A stretch of 19,988 nt of DNA from Chitinophagaceae bacterium (GCA_947459455.1 CANHEC010000004.1:1-19988); one strand, 5' to 3'. Positions 6,458 through 14,945 are shown, counted from the stretch's first letter. Program-made: numbers and translations. Notes: a model not told the origin generated them from the letters alone.

Positions 6458-7408
6458 ATGAGCCAAGCTTACCAGCACTATCTCAGCGTGGTAGTGCCCG
6501 TCATGAACGAGGAAGACAATATCCAGCCCATGGTAGCCGCCGTGGAGGCCGCCCTGGCCGGGTACGATTATGAGCTGCTGTTTGTAGACGATGGCAGCAC
6601 CGATGGCACCCGCCAGCGGATCAAAGACCTGCTCAATCCTCGTATCAAGCTCATCGAGCTGCGCAAAAACTATGGCCAAAGCACCGCCATGGCCGCCGGT
6701 ATCGATCATTGCACCGGGCAGTTCATCACCATGCTCGATGGCGATCTGCAAAACGATCCCAGCGATATACCCATGATGCTGAACAAGCTGCTGGCCGAAG
6801 ATTGGGACGTGGTGGCCGGCAACCGGGCCAACCGCCAGGATGGCGCCCTGCTGCGCAAAATTCCCAGCAAAATAGCCAACGCCATCATCCGCCGCTGGAC
6901 CGGCGTGTACATCAAAGACTATGGCTGTACCCTCAAAGTATTCCGCGCCGAAATAGCACAGGAACTGGGCCTGTATGGCGAGTTGCACCGCTTCATTCCC
7001 GTGCTGGCTGCCATGCAGGGGGCCCGCATCACCCAGGTCGATGTAAAGCACCACGCCCGCCGCTTTGGCCAAAGCAAGTACGGCATTGGCCGCACTACCC
7101 GCGTCATGAGCGACCTCATCACCATGGTTTTTTTCCGCAAGTATATCCAGCGGCCCATGCACCTGTTTGGTGGCTTCGGCTTCGGTAGCCTTGCCATCGG
7201 TATCCTCATCAATTTGTACCTGCTGGTACTCAAGTTCATGGGCTACGATATTGGCGGCCGCCCCCTGCTGGTAGCCGGCATGGTGTTTTTGCTCGGCGGT
7301 ATCCAGCTCATCACCATCGGCATTGTGGCCGAAGTCAGCATTCGCAATTATTTCGAAGGCAGCGGTCGAAAAACCTACAACGTCCGCCGCATTCATACCA
7401 AAGCGTAG
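6458..7408 (+). CDS. Family 2 glycosyltransferase, DPM1/GtrB/ArnC-like, membrane-anchored
   Basis: 316 residues. It probably transfers a sugar from a nucleotide donor to a polyprenyl phosphate at the inner face of the cytoplasmic membrane. Features in order: VVVPVMNEEDN at the N-terminus, VDDGSTDG (43-50) for nucleotide binding, the metal-binding DGD in MLDGDLQNDP (94-96), ELHRFIP (175-181), FGQSKYGIGRT (203-213) and two C-terminal membrane helices (about 235-260 and 268-294). This is the bacterial DPM1-like architecture. A -7 box directly upstream fixes the start. The flippase-like gene follows 93 bases later on the same strand, which fits a lipid-linked sugar made inside and moved outward. 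Sugar and acceptor cannot be told from sequence. Confidence 0.92.
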   Translation: MSQAYQHYLSVVVPVMNEEDNIQPMVAAVEAALAGYDYELLFVDDGSTDGTRQRIKDLLNPRIKLIELRKNYGQSTAMAAGIDHCTGQFITMLDGDLQNDPSDIPMMLNKLLAEDWDVVAGNRANRQDGALLRKIPSKIANAIIRRWTGVYIKDYGCTLKVFRAEIAQELGLYGELHRFIPVLAAMQGARITQVDVKHHARRFGQSKYGIGRTTRVMSDLITMVFFRKYIQRPMHLFGGFGFGSLAIGILINLYLLVLKFMGYDIGGRPLLVAGMVFLLGGIQLITIGIVAEVSIRNYFEGSGRKTYNVRRIHTKA

Positions 7409-7500
7409 TTGTATTTTTTGGGTACCAGCAGTAGTGCTACTATCAGCTGCTGTTGTGTCACTCACTTGTACAGCCGTGCGCCCATCCTCTTTTCCTGCCT

Positions 7501-8409
7501 ATGTCAGTTCCCGCTCCTGATACTGCCAGCACCCCTGCCCGCACCGGGCTGCCCGGTTGGCTCAAGCTATTGCTCAAAGTAGCGGTATCGGGCGGCTGCC
7601 TGTGGTACGTAGGCCAAAAGATAGACTGGCCGCAAGCCCTGGGCCTGCTGCGCCAAAGCCGCTGGGCCTGGGTGGCACTGGCCATGCTGCTGTTCGTTGC
7701 CTCCAAAGTGCTCTCTTCGTTCCGGCTCAATCTGTATTTCCGCAATGTGCAGCTGCGCCTGCCCGAGCTGGCCAACCTGCGCTTGTACTGGCTGGGCATG
7801 TTTTACAACCTGTTTTTGCCCGGCGGCATCGGCGGCGATGCTTACAAGGTCATCCTGCTCAATCGCCGCTTTCCTGCCGTTGGTGCCAAAAAGCTCACTG
7901 CTGCCGTTCTGCTCGATCGCATCAGTGGCGTGGCCGGGCTGGGCATATTGGCCGGCTGCTTTTGGGGCTGGCTGTTTCGGGCCCATTGGTACGGGCTGGC
8001 AGTAGTAGCGGCCATTGTGCCGGCAGTAGCCTTGTTTCAGTGGGTAGTGCAGCGTTGGTTTCCCAGCTTCATCAGCAGTTTTTGGCCCACGCTATGGATG
8101 GGCCTGGGCGTACAGGCCCTGCAGGTAGCCTGCGTGTGGGCCATCATGCAGTCCATCGGCATCCAGGAGTCGTTCGCCGCCTTTCAGCTGCTCTTCCTGC
8201 TGTCTTCCATCGTGGCTATTTTCCCGTTTACCATTGGCGGCCTCGGTGCCCGCGAACTGGTGTTTTTATGGGGCTCGGCACAGTTTGGCCTGCAGCAGCA
8301 CCAGGCCGTGTACATCAGCCTGCTGTTTTACCTGCTTACTGCCCTGGCCTCGCTGGTGGGGCTGCTGTGGGTGTACCGGCCGCCACTAGCCGCCGAAGCG
8401 CAGCAATAG
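7501..8409 (+). CDS. Flippase-like / UPF0104 (lysylphosphatidylglycerol synthase TM family) membrane protein
   Basis: 302 residues, polytopic, with about seven or eight hydrophobic segments. It matches the PF03706 / TIGR00374 family pattern: GMFYNLFLPGGIGGDAYK (99-116), VLLDRISGVAGLG (137-148) and FPFTIGGLGARELVF near the C-terminal third. The family includes the membrane half of MprF and stand-alone proteins often linked to lipid or polyprenyl-linked sugar translocation. There is no soluble aminoacyltransferase domain, so it is not a complete MprF. I chose ATG 7501 (MSVPAPD); the longer frame from 7453 adds 16 unlikely residues. Its position after a DPM1-like glycosyltransferase suggests the two act on one lipid-linked intermediate (inference). 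Confidence 0.88.
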   Translation: MSVPAPDTASTPARTGLPGWLKLLLKVAVSGGCLWYVGQKIDWPQALGLLRQSRWAWVALAMLLFVASKVLSSFRLNLYFRNVQLRLPELANLRLYWLGMFYNLFLPGGIGGDAYKVILLNRRFPAVGAKKLTAAVLLDRISGVAGLGILAGCFWGWLFRAHWYGLAVVAAIVPAVALFQWVVQRWFPSFISSFWPTLWMGLGVQALQVACVWAIMQSIGIQESFAAFQLLFLLSSIVAIFPFTIGGLGARELVFLWGSAQFGLQQHQAVYISLLFYLLTALASLVGLLWVYRPPLAAEAQQ

Positions 8410-8456
8410 TCGTACTGTATTGTTGAAGTGGACGCCGGGGTGCCGGCTTACCCCCG

Positions 8457-8648
8457 TTATTCAAACTCCAGCGGGTTCACATTGCTATCCCAACGCAGCC
8501 GCATGGCCAGTATAGTCAGCGGATGGGGGCGCTTTACCACAAAAAGACGATCCAGCGTTCTGTCGCTGCGGGTGCTTACCATGTTGGTAGGCTGCTGGCT
8601 ACTTTGGCTGGTGCGGCTGGCCGATCGATGCGGCATCGTCTTTTTCAT
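8457..8648 (-). CDS. Possible small protein, 63 residues, unknown
   Basis: Open frame from ATG (MKKTMPHRSASRTS...) to TAA at 8457-8459, ending LRWDSNVNPLEFE. Third codon positions are mainly G or C, as in neighbouring genes, and the start is AAA-rich as is common. It has a basic N-terminal half, no signal peptide and no recognised motif. A nested inverted repeat (8651-8691) sits directly before the start. Two overlapping plus-strand frames here look like its shadows. The ORF may be real, but length and lack of family evidence make it uncertain. Apart from this and the inverted repeats, I see no gene in 8410-8762. Confidence 0.4.
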   Translation of the reverse strand: MKKTMPHRSASRTSQSSQQPTNMVSTRSDRTLDRLFVVKRPHPLTILAMRLRWDSNVNPLEFE

Positions 8649-8650
8649 AC

Positions 8651-8691
8651 TGTTGAGTATTTCGTGGTTGAACGAATCAAGGTACTCAACA
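8651..8691. repeat. Nested inverted repeat
   Basis: TGTTGAGTA (8651-8659) and TACTCAACA (8683-8691) are perfect 9-base inverted arms. Inside them TTCGT (8661-8665) and ACGAA (8672-8676) form a second stem with a 6-base loop. There is no adjacent U-tract, so a terminator is unlikely. It sits just upstream of the possible minus-strand ORF. Confidence 0.6.
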
Positions 8692-8710
8692 AAAGCCGGC
8701 TATGAAAGTT

Positions 8711-8746
8711 GGCAGCCGCATTAAATTTTTGTGCACCGTGGCTGCC
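8711..8746. repeat. Inverted repeat, GGCAGCC/GGCTGCC
   Basis: Perfect 7-base arms at 8711-8717 and 8740-8746 enclose an AT-rich 22-base spacer, in which GCA/TGC can add pairs with a bulge. It lies between the SDR stop (minus strand) and the possible small ORF. On the plus side it is followed by an A-run, on the minus side by no U-run, so its role is unclear. Confidence 0.45.
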
Positions 8747-8762
8747 TTCAAAAAAGGGTGGC

Positions 8763-9524
8763 TCAGCCCTGGCGGTAGATGCTGTAGCTATTGGCTTGCG
8801 CAGTGGGGGTCACCACCACATCGTTGATGCATACATGTGGCGGCAGGCTGGCCACGTAGTATACAATATCTGCTACATCTTCGGCCTGCAGGGCCTGGTA
8901 GCCCTGGTACACTGCGGCGGCTTTGTCGGCATCGCCTTTAAAGCGCACCAGGCTAAACTCCGTTTCGGCAGCCCCGGGCGCCACATGGCTCACCTTAATG
9001 TTGTACGGCAGCAGGTCTATCCGCAGGGCCCTGCTAAAGCCTTCTACCGCAAACTTGGCGGCGTTGTACCCGTTGCCGTTTTCGTACGGTTCCTTTCCCG
9101 CTATCGATCCCATGTTGATGATATGCCCCTGCCGGCGCTCTGTCATCTGGGGCAGCACGGCCTTGGTCATATACATCAGGCCTTTTACGTTGGTGTCCAG
9201 CATGGTATCCCAGTCGTCCAGGTTGGCCTGATCGGCCCGGTCGCGGCCCCAGGCGCCGCCGGCGTTGTTAACCAGCACATCAATCGGCTGCCAGTCGGCC
9301 GGTAAGCCACTAATGGCTGCAAAGCAGGCTTCTCGCTGGCGTACATCAAAGCACAGTGGCAGGCAGCGGCATTTGCCCAGGGCCTTTATCTGGTCGGTCA
9401 GGTGTTGCAGTCGGTCTGCCCGCCGGCCCGTAATAATGACATCGTTTCCTTCGGCTGCAAAGCGCAGTGCCATGGCCTGCCCAAATCCGGCCGTGGCGCC
9501 GGTGATCAGTACTATCCGCTTCAT
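8763..9524 (-). CDS. Short-chain dehydrogenase/reductase, YdfG-like
   Basis: 253 residues, a classical SDR; soluble NAD(P)-dependent oxidoreductase. The cofactor motif TGATAGFG is at 8-15 and NNAG at 86-89. The catalytic set is Ser140 (NMGSIAG), Tyr153 and Lys157 (YNAAK). The basic pair RR after the second strand (TGRRADR, 33-39) suggests NADP(H). Phrases such as WDTMLDTNVKGL, GHIINMGSIAG, TEFSLVRFKGD and VADIVYYVASLPPHV closely follow E. coli YdfG (3-hydroxy acid / L-allo-threonine dehydrogenase, malonic semialdehyde reductase). A small hydroxy-acid or 3-hydroxy amino-acid substrate is therefore likely. The start ATG 9524 directly precedes the TGA-to-start gap of the upstream gene (52 bases). 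A 13-base palindrome sits 2 bases upstream of the start. Confidence 0.92.
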   Translation of the reverse strand: MKRIVLITGATAGFGQAMALRFAAEGNDVIITGRRADRLQHLTDQIKALGKCRCLPLCFDVRQREACFAAISGLPADWQPIDVLVNNAGGAWGRDRADQANLDDWDTMLDTNVKGLMYMTKAVLPQMTERRQGHIINMGSIAGKEPYENGNGYNAAKFAVEGFSRALRIDLLPYNIKVSHVAPGAAETEFSLVRFKGDADKAAAVYQGYQALQAEDVADIVYYVASLPPHVCINDVVVTPTAQANSYSIYRQG

Positions 9525-9526
9525 GG

Positions 9527-9539
9527 CCGCAAGTTGCGG
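9527..9539. promoter_or_regulatory. 13-base palindrome directly before the SDR start codon
   Basis: CCGCAAGTTGCGG is a perfect palindrome around one central base, 2 bases upstream of the SDR ATG (minus strand). It could be an operator or a leader hairpin; with six base-pairs it may also be chance. Confidence 0.35.
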
Positions 9540-9576
9540 TTTTCGCCTGTTGCCGGCGGTAGTTTTTTTCGCCAGC

Positions 9577-12228
9577 CTAGCGTATCAGCACAAAATTTCC
9601 CTTCACCATTTGCCGGTTGCCCCGGTAGTCGATAGCGCTGCATTGGTACACATAGGTGCCGGCAGGCTGGGGCATGCCATTCAGCCGGCCATCCCAGCCG
9701 CGGCCTTCGGTGCGGGTATCAAATACCAGCTGGCCGTACCGGTTAAAAATGCGGAAGTATTCCAACTGCTGCATGCCTGCCAGGGTGGGCCGCAAGGCAT
9801 CGTTCAGCCCATCGGTATTGGGCGTAAAGCCGGTGGGTACATAAATGGCTGGCTGCTCAAACAGGCGAATGCGCAGGTTATCGGTAGCGGTACAGCCCTC
9901 TGGCGAGGAGGCGGTCAGTGTCAGGTTGTAATAATCGCCCAGGCTGCTGAGCGTGGCCAGCGCCGGCACAGTAAAGGTGGGCGTGGCCGTGTTGGCACCC
10001 GTGAGCAAGGTAGCCGGGCTCCAGCGTAGGTCGGCTACATCGGCGGTACCCCGCAGCAGCAACGGCTGGCCGCGTACGGCCGAGGTATCATTGCCGGCAA
10101 ATACATTGATGCGGGGGTACACGGTTACCAGCACCGTATCCGATACAGGCTTTGGGCAGCCCAGTGTGTCGGTCACCGTCAGTACAAAGGCTGTGGTGCC
10201 ACGCGGCGTGGCAACGGTGCTGTAGCTGCCCGGCTGGCGCAAGCTGCTGGCGGGGCTCCAGCGCAGGCTGCTGCCATTGCCGCTGCCCCGCAGGGTGGCG
10301 CTGGTGCCAAAGCAAATGGCCGTGTCGGCACCGGCTGCTACCAGTGGGTAAGGCACCGTTCTGATCGTCAGGCTGTCTTCAGCCTGGCATTTGCCCAGGT
10401 TGGCCTGCAGGCGCACCAATGTGCTGGTGCTGGTGGGGCGCAGCGTCGCATTTTTAATGCTGGCATTTTCAAACAAAGCGGCCGGTTGCCAGCTAAAGCT
10501 GAGCGCCTCCGTGTTGGGCCGTAGCGTTACGGCATCGGTCAGGCAAATGCTGGTATCGGCACCCAGCTCCACGGTAATGAAATCCAGTACCCGTACCCGT
10601 ACCGTATCGCTGGCTACGCAGCCTCCATTGTTCATAGTGGCCCGGTAGGTGGTCGTTTGTTTCGGAAATACAATGGGGGAAGGCGTGTTGCTGCCTACCA
10701 TATTGGCCGCCGGCGCCCAACTATAGGTGCCGGGGCTCAGCCCCCGCAGCTGCAGGCTGTCGATGCTGCAAATGAGCGTGTCTTTAAACGCCAATTCCAG
10801 CACCGGCTCGGCGGCAATGTTTACTATCCGCTGCACAGTGTCGATGCAGCCTTTGCTGCTGCCGGCTATCAGCCTCACGGTGCTGGGCCCATCTGTGCGG
10901 TACAAAAAAGAGGGGTTGCGCAGCCTGCTTGTGTCATTGGTTTGATTGGCTACCCCAAAATCCCAGCGCCAACTGTTGACTACCCCATAGCGGGCTTGCG
11001 TACGATCGGTAAACTGATAGGGCAGTTGCAGGCAAACGCCCTGTGCTGAAAAATCGGCTGAGAAGCCAGGAAACACCCGCACTTCTGTAAAGGTGGAATC
11101 CGGGCAATCGCCGCCACGGTTCACCACCAGCTTGGCGCGGTACACGCCCGTATCGGGGTATTGAAAAAGTGGCGTCGGCAGATTGCTGGTATCACTACTG
11201 CTGCTGCCCACCCCAAAATCCCAGTGGTAGGCAAAAATGCCCGATGCCACTGCCTGGTTTTGAAATCTGACGCCCAGGCTGTCGCAATTAATGATGCTCG
11301 CCGGCAACTCGGCCCGGGCAATATCGCAGGCACCCACCGTGATGTGCAGTTCCTTTCTGTTTTCACCTATTTTTTGCCCGTTGCGGTATTCATTTACCAA
11401 TACCGCCACCACATAATCGCCCGATATGGGCGGCGCAATACCACTGATCACGCCAGTCCTTTCGTTGATGCGGATATCGCCCCCCATCGGGTTGGACGCC
11501 TGAAAGCCACTGTTGTAGCCCACCGGCGGAAATGGAGGCGGCAGCGGTGGGTTGGGCTTGGCTTCGGCACTGGGCGTATTGCGCCCGGTGGTAAACTGAT
11601 AACTGAGGGAGTCGCCATCCGGATCGGTGGCTTCAAATAGCCATTCAAAATCGTTGCTGGCACACACCAGCGTCGTATCGGCCTGGGCAAATACGGGGCT
11701 GGAATTTCGCAAAATACTGTTGCCCACCAGTGGCATGGGTATGTGTATGCTGTAAGTGATGCCGGCACTGAATGAATTTTGAATATTGACAATGCTGGCA
11801 ATACGGCAGCAGCGCTGCACCGCTACGGTATACCCATCCAATCTGTTCTGCAGGTCTACCTCCGTCACGTAGCTATCTACCCGGTAGCATACAATGGGCG
11901 GGTTGTTGATGCAGGGGTAGCTCTGGCGGCGCAGAAATTCTGAGTTATTCAAGGCGACAGCCATCGAAAAGTTGAGCCCGCCAGCAGTGCCGTTAAAAAA
12001 GCCTATAAAAATCTGTTCATCTACCTGCCCGCCTACCGAATTGCAATCGATGTATTGATACACCGTGATGCGGTAACGGCTCTGGCCGCTTTGGCCGGGT
12101 GTAGGGCCCAAATACTCATACTCTATGTAGCCACCTTTGAGGTGTGCTGCCCCGGCCGGCAGGTAGCTGGCGGCCAGCACGCAGGCCAGCAGCAAGAGGC
12201 GTAGTATGGTGGCGGGGCTGGTTTTCAT
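9577..12228 (-). CDS. Large secreted PKD / Ig-like repeat protein with T9SS type B sorting domain (paralog 1)
   Basis: 883 residues. A signal peptide (1-28, ending AGA-AHLKGG) is followed by an N-terminal beta-rich domain (about 29-190) with paired cysteines (VQRCCRI, 138-143), then TDPDGDSLSY (201-210). Two PKD-like domains follow (about 305-388 with YHWDFG; 390-474 with WRWDFG), and four Ig-like repeats (about 475-548, 549-626, 627-704, 705-792) marked by ISICLTD/AICFGT-type starts and SW.P or RWSP cores. The C-terminal domain (793-883: YVPTGFTPNTDGLNDALRP, FRIFNRYGQLVFDT, GWDGRLNG, AGTYVYQC) is the gliding-motility-associated CHU_C / TIGR04131 signal. Predicted to be exported by Sec, then T9SS, to the cell surface or medium. 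Likely adhesin-like; ligand unknown. It starts 71 bases after its paralog. Confidence 0.93.
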   Translation of the reverse strand: MKTSPATILRLLLLACVLAASYLPAGAAHLKGGYIEYEYLGPTPGQSGQSRYRITVYQYIDCNSVGGQVDEQIFIGFFNGTAGGLNFSMAVALNNSEFLRRQSYPCINNPPIVCYRVDSYVTEVDLQNRLDGYTVAVQRCCRIASIVNIQNSFSAGITYSIHIPMPLVGNSILRNSSPVFAQADTTLVCASNDFEWLFEATDPDGDSLSYQFTTGRNTPSAEAKPNPPLPPPFPPVGYNSGFQASNPMGGDIRINERTGVISGIAPPISGDYVVAVLVNEYRNGQKIGENRKELHITVGACDIARAELPASIINCDSLGVRFQNQAVASGIFAYHWDFGVGSSSSDTSNLPTPLFQYPDTGVYRAKLVVNRGGDCPDSTFTEVRVFPGFSADFSAQGVCLQLPYQFTDRTQARYGVVNSWRWDFGVANQTNDTSRLRNPSFLYRTDGPSTVRLIAGSSKGCIDTVQRIVNIAAEPVLELAFKDTLICSIDSLQLRGLSPGTYSWAPAANMVGSNTPSPIVFPKQTTTYRATMNNGGCVASDTVRVRVLDFITVELGADTSICLTDAVTLRPNTEALSFSWQPAALFENASIKNATLRPTSTSTLVRLQANLGKCQAEDSLTIRTVPYPLVAAGADTAICFGTSATLRGSGNGSSLRWSPASSLRQPGSYSTVATPRGTTAFVLTVTDTLGCPKPVSDTVLVTVYPRINVFAGNDTSAVRGQPLLLRGTADVADLRWSPATLLTGANTATPTFTVPALATLSSLGDYYNLTLTASSPEGCTATDNLRIRLFEQPAIYVPTGFTPNTDGLNDALRPTLAGMQQLEYFRIFNRYGQLVFDTRTEGRGWDGRLNGMPQPAGTYVYQCSAIDYRGNRQMVKGNFVLIR

Positions 12229-12299
12229 ATAGCTGCAGAAGGAAGCCGGTCAGGTGCTGGGCTATACGCAAGACAGCAGGTTGCTGCCATTGGCTGCGG

Positions 12300-14945
12300 C
12301 TATCGCACCAGTACAAAGCTGCCTTTGGTACGGATGGTATTGCCCAGGTAGTCCAGTGCCTGACATTGATAAACGTATGCGCCGCTGGCTTGTTCTATCC
12401 CTCGCAGGCGTCCGTCCCAGCCGGCACCGCTCAGGCGGGTTTCATACACCAGCTGGCCGTATCGGTTGTATATCCTGAAATAATCAAGCCGCTGCATACC
12501 AGCCAGTACCGGCCTGATCACATCGTTCAGCCCATCTCGGTTGGGGGTAAAGGCGTTGGGCACAAAAATGCTCGGAGCGGTTTTGAAAATACGTACCACA
12601 ATATCGTCGGTCGCTTCGCATCCTTCCGGTGTACTGGCGGTCACCACGTAGCGAACGCTTTCCTGGCCGGTGGGCAACGTATTTGGTCTGAACACGGCTA
12701 CCGGGTTGGCAATGCGGGTGCTGCTGAGCCCCGTACCCGGGCTCCAGTTGTACTGCAGCCCATTGCTGATGGCGTTCAGCTGCAGTGGCTGGTTGATAAC
12801 AACGGTTGTATCGTTGCCGGCAAATATGTTGATGCGGGGCCGCACGGTTACCTGCACCACGTCGGTCACAGGTTTGGGGCAGCCCAGCGTATCACGCACG
12901 GTCAGGGTAAAGCTGGTAGTACTTGTGAGGGTACGGGTATTGGTCACCAGTTGGGTGGGGTTTACTACCTGGCCGGCGGGTGTCCAGTTGTAAAACGCTG
13001 CCACCGCATTGCCTCGTAGGGTAGCAAAAGCGCCAAAGCAAATGGTGGTATCGAGGCCGGCAGCAGCCTGCGGGTAGGGTACGGTGCGCACCAGCAGGCT
13101 ATCGCGGTCCTGGCAGGTGCCAAGGTTGGCGGTTACGTACACTCGGGTAGTGGCATCCACCGGCAGCATATTCGGAAACTTGGCGGTGGGGTCGCTGAAC
13201 AGCGGTGCAGGCGTCCACTGGTAGCTGGTGGCAAAGCTGTTGGGGCGCATGCGCACCTCATCGGTGCGGCAAATGGTGGTATCAGGACCTGCGTCTACAG
13301 TAATAAAGTCCAGCACATTTACCCGTATGCTGTCGCGGGCTATACAGCCGCGGTCATTCAGCGTCACATAGTAGGTGGTGGTATCTCGCGGAAATACCCG
13401 GGGCGTGCCGCTGAAGCGGTCGAGCAAGGTGGGCGATGGATCCCAGGTAAAGCTACCACGACCCCCTGCCAATAGCCGGATGGTATCGGGGCTGCATTTC
13501 AGCGTATCGGGGCTTAGTGTCAGCAGTGGTCGGTCTATCACGGTTACAGGCGCCACTACGGTATCCAGACAGCCCTTGCTGCTGCCCACTATCAGGGTGG
13601 CATTGTAGGTGCCGGGGCTGGGGTAGGTGTAGCTGGGGTTGCGCAGCCGGCTGGTATCATTCACCACGGCAGTGTTACCAAAATCCCAGCGCCAAAAATT
13701 GACGACGCCGTAGCGGGTGCGGGTGGTGTCTCTGAAATCAAAGGGATTGCTGAAGCAGGAACCATCTGCCACAAAGCCAGGGAAAAAGCCGGGGAACACC
13801 CGCACTTCGGTGGTGGCACTGTCGCTACAGGTCGATCCACGATTCACGATCAGTTTGGCAATATAGACGCCGGTATCGGGGTAGGTAAAAGTAGGAAAGG
13901 CGCTGGTGCTGGTGTCGCTGGTGAGGGTGGTGACGCCAAAATCCCAGAAGTACGAGAGAATGGCCGGCGAGGTGGATTCGTTGGCAAAATCGACGGTAAA
14001 ACCATCGCAACTGGTAATGCGTAACGGCAGGCGGGCAGCAGCAATGGCGCAGTTGGCCACGTTTACGTGCAGCTCTTTGCGGGTGCTGGCTATCAATATG
14101 CCGCCGCGGTATTCATCTACCCGCACGGCTAACACATACTCGCCGGTTACGCCCGGGCTGGTGCCGGTAATGATGCCCGTGCGCTGGTTGATCACGAGGT
14201 TGGTGCCAAAAGGATTGGCTGGTGTGAACCCGGCGGCATAAGGCAAAGAAGAATATGGCGGTGGCGAAGATGAGGTCGGGTTGGGATTGCCCTGCGAGGC
14301 ACCTATGAATGCATCGGCAAAGCTGTACACCAGCGAGTCACCATCGGGGTCGGTGGCGCTATAGTCCAGCTGAATGGGTGAATTGAAGCACACCAGCAGC
14401 GTATCCCGCATGCTGAACTCGGGGCTGTTGTTGCGAGGATGGCTGGCACTGCGCAGCGTGCCGGGGATGGTAATGCTGTAGGTATTACCCAGCGAGTTAG
14501 AAGGCTGCAAAATATTGACAATGCCATTGATGCGGCAGCAGCGCTGAAAACTGATGGTGTAGCCATCGGCCGATGCCGGCAGGGTCACAATGGTCTCGTA
14601 TTCCAGAATGACGTAGCATACCTCCGGCCGGGGATTGATACACTCGCTGAACGATTCTTTGCGCAGCGTACGGGTATTGACCAACGGCGCCGCAAAATCG
14701 CCCACCCGCGTTGAGTTGGCGTTGTTGTTGAAGACGGTCAGGTTGACCTGGATATCGTTTTGCCCCGGGTTGGGCGGCGCACAATCGCGGTATACTTTCA
14801 GGTATACCCGGTATTGAAACTGGCCGTTGTTTTCGCCCAAAAAAGTGTAGTACATCCAGCCGCCTTTGATGTGCAAGGCCAGGCCTGGTAAGGCTGGCAA
14901 CGAAATGACACACACTAGCAGCAGTATTCGTAGGAGCTTTGGCAT
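12300..14945 (-). CDS. Large secreted PKD / Ig-like repeat protein with T9SS type B sorting domain (paralog 2)
   Basis: 881 residues with the same layout as its neighbour: signal peptide (MPKLLRILLLVCVISLPALP, cleavage near GLA-LHIKGG), an N-terminal beta domain with FQRCCRI, ATDPDGDSLVYSF, two PKD-like domains (YFWDFG and WRWDFG), four Ig-like repeats and the C-terminal CHU_C domain (FVPNAFTPNRDGLNDVIRP, YFRIYNRYGQLVYET, GWDGRLRG). Long phrases are shared with paralog 1, for example NDTSRLRNPS, FAGNDT and DTLGCPKPV, and the equal length argues for a whole-gene tandem duplication. It is first in a two-gene minus-strand unit; an inverted repeat lies 20 bases upstream of its start. Predicted to be a T9SS-exported surface protein; the specific role is not known. 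Confidence 0.93.
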   Translation of the reverse strand: MPKLLRILLLVCVISLPALPGLALHIKGGWMYYTFLGENNGQFQYRVYLKVYRDCAPPNPGQNDIQVNLTVFNNNANSTRVGDFAAPLVNTRTLRKESFSECINPRPEVCYVILEYETIVTLPASADGYTISFQRCCRINGIVNILQPSNSLGNTYSITIPGTLRSASHPRNNSPEFSMRDTLLVCFNSPIQLDYSATDPDGDSLVYSFADAFIGASQGNPNPTSSSPPPYSSLPYAAGFTPANPFGTNLVINQRTGIITGTSPGVTGEYVLAVRVDEYRGGILIASTRKELHVNVANCAIAAARLPLRITSCDGFTVDFANESTSPAILSYFWDFGVTTLTSDTSTSAFPTFTYPDTGVYIAKLIVNRGSTCSDSATTEVRVFPGFFPGFVADGSCFSNPFDFRDTTRTRYGVVNFWRWDFGNTAVVNDTSRLRNPSYTYPSPGTYNATLIVGSSKGCLDTVVAPVTVIDRPLLTLSPDTLKCSPDTIRLLAGGRGSFTWDPSPTLLDRFSGTPRVFPRDTTTYYVTLNDRGCIARDSIRVNVLDFITVDAGPDTTICRTDEVRMRPNSFATSYQWTPAPLFSDPTAKFPNMLPVDATTRVYVTANLGTCQDRDSLLVRTVPYPQAAAGLDTTICFGAFATLRGNAVAAFYNWTPAGQVVNPTQLVTNTRTLTSTTSFTLTVRDTLGCPKPVTDVVQVTVRPRINIFAGNDTTVVINQPLQLNAISNGLQYNWSPGTGLSSTRIANPVAVFRPNTLPTGQESVRYVVTASTPEGCEATDDIVVRIFKTAPSIFVPNAFTPNRDGLNDVIRPVLAGMQRLDYFRIYNRYGQLVYETRLSGAGWDGRLRGIEQASGAYVYQCQALDYLGNTIRTKGSFVLVR

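Noticed and set aside
7426..7452. CAGCAG...CTGCTG inverted repeat between the glycosyltransferase and the flippase-like gene, resembling arms of the 17541-17619 element
   Set aside because: The shared arms are short and simple; the internal sequence differs, so a common repeat family is not supported.
6443..7465. 340-residue open frame on the minus strand opposite the glycosyltransferase
   Set aside because: It is a shadow of the GT2 gene caused by codon bias; the composition is Ala/Gly/His-rich without domains, while the plus strand has all glycosyltransferase motifs.
8432..8453. GGGGT...ACCCC hairpin as terminator of the flippase-like gene
   Set aside because: Only five base-pairs and no T-run follows.
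8428..8724. 98-residue plus-strand open frame in the gap after the flippase-like gene
   Set aside because: Hydrophobic patch only, no start context and poorer codon pattern than the minus-strand candidate in the same place.
9265..10029. 254-residue plus-strand open frame spanning the SDR / cargo-gene junction
   Set aside because: Antisense to two genes with clear motifs; Ser/Arg-rich shadow sequence.
12144..13019. 291-residue plus-strand open frame opposite the T9SS cargo genes
   Set aside because: Antisense to well-supported PKD/CHU_C coding sequence and spans the gap between two genes; no domain.
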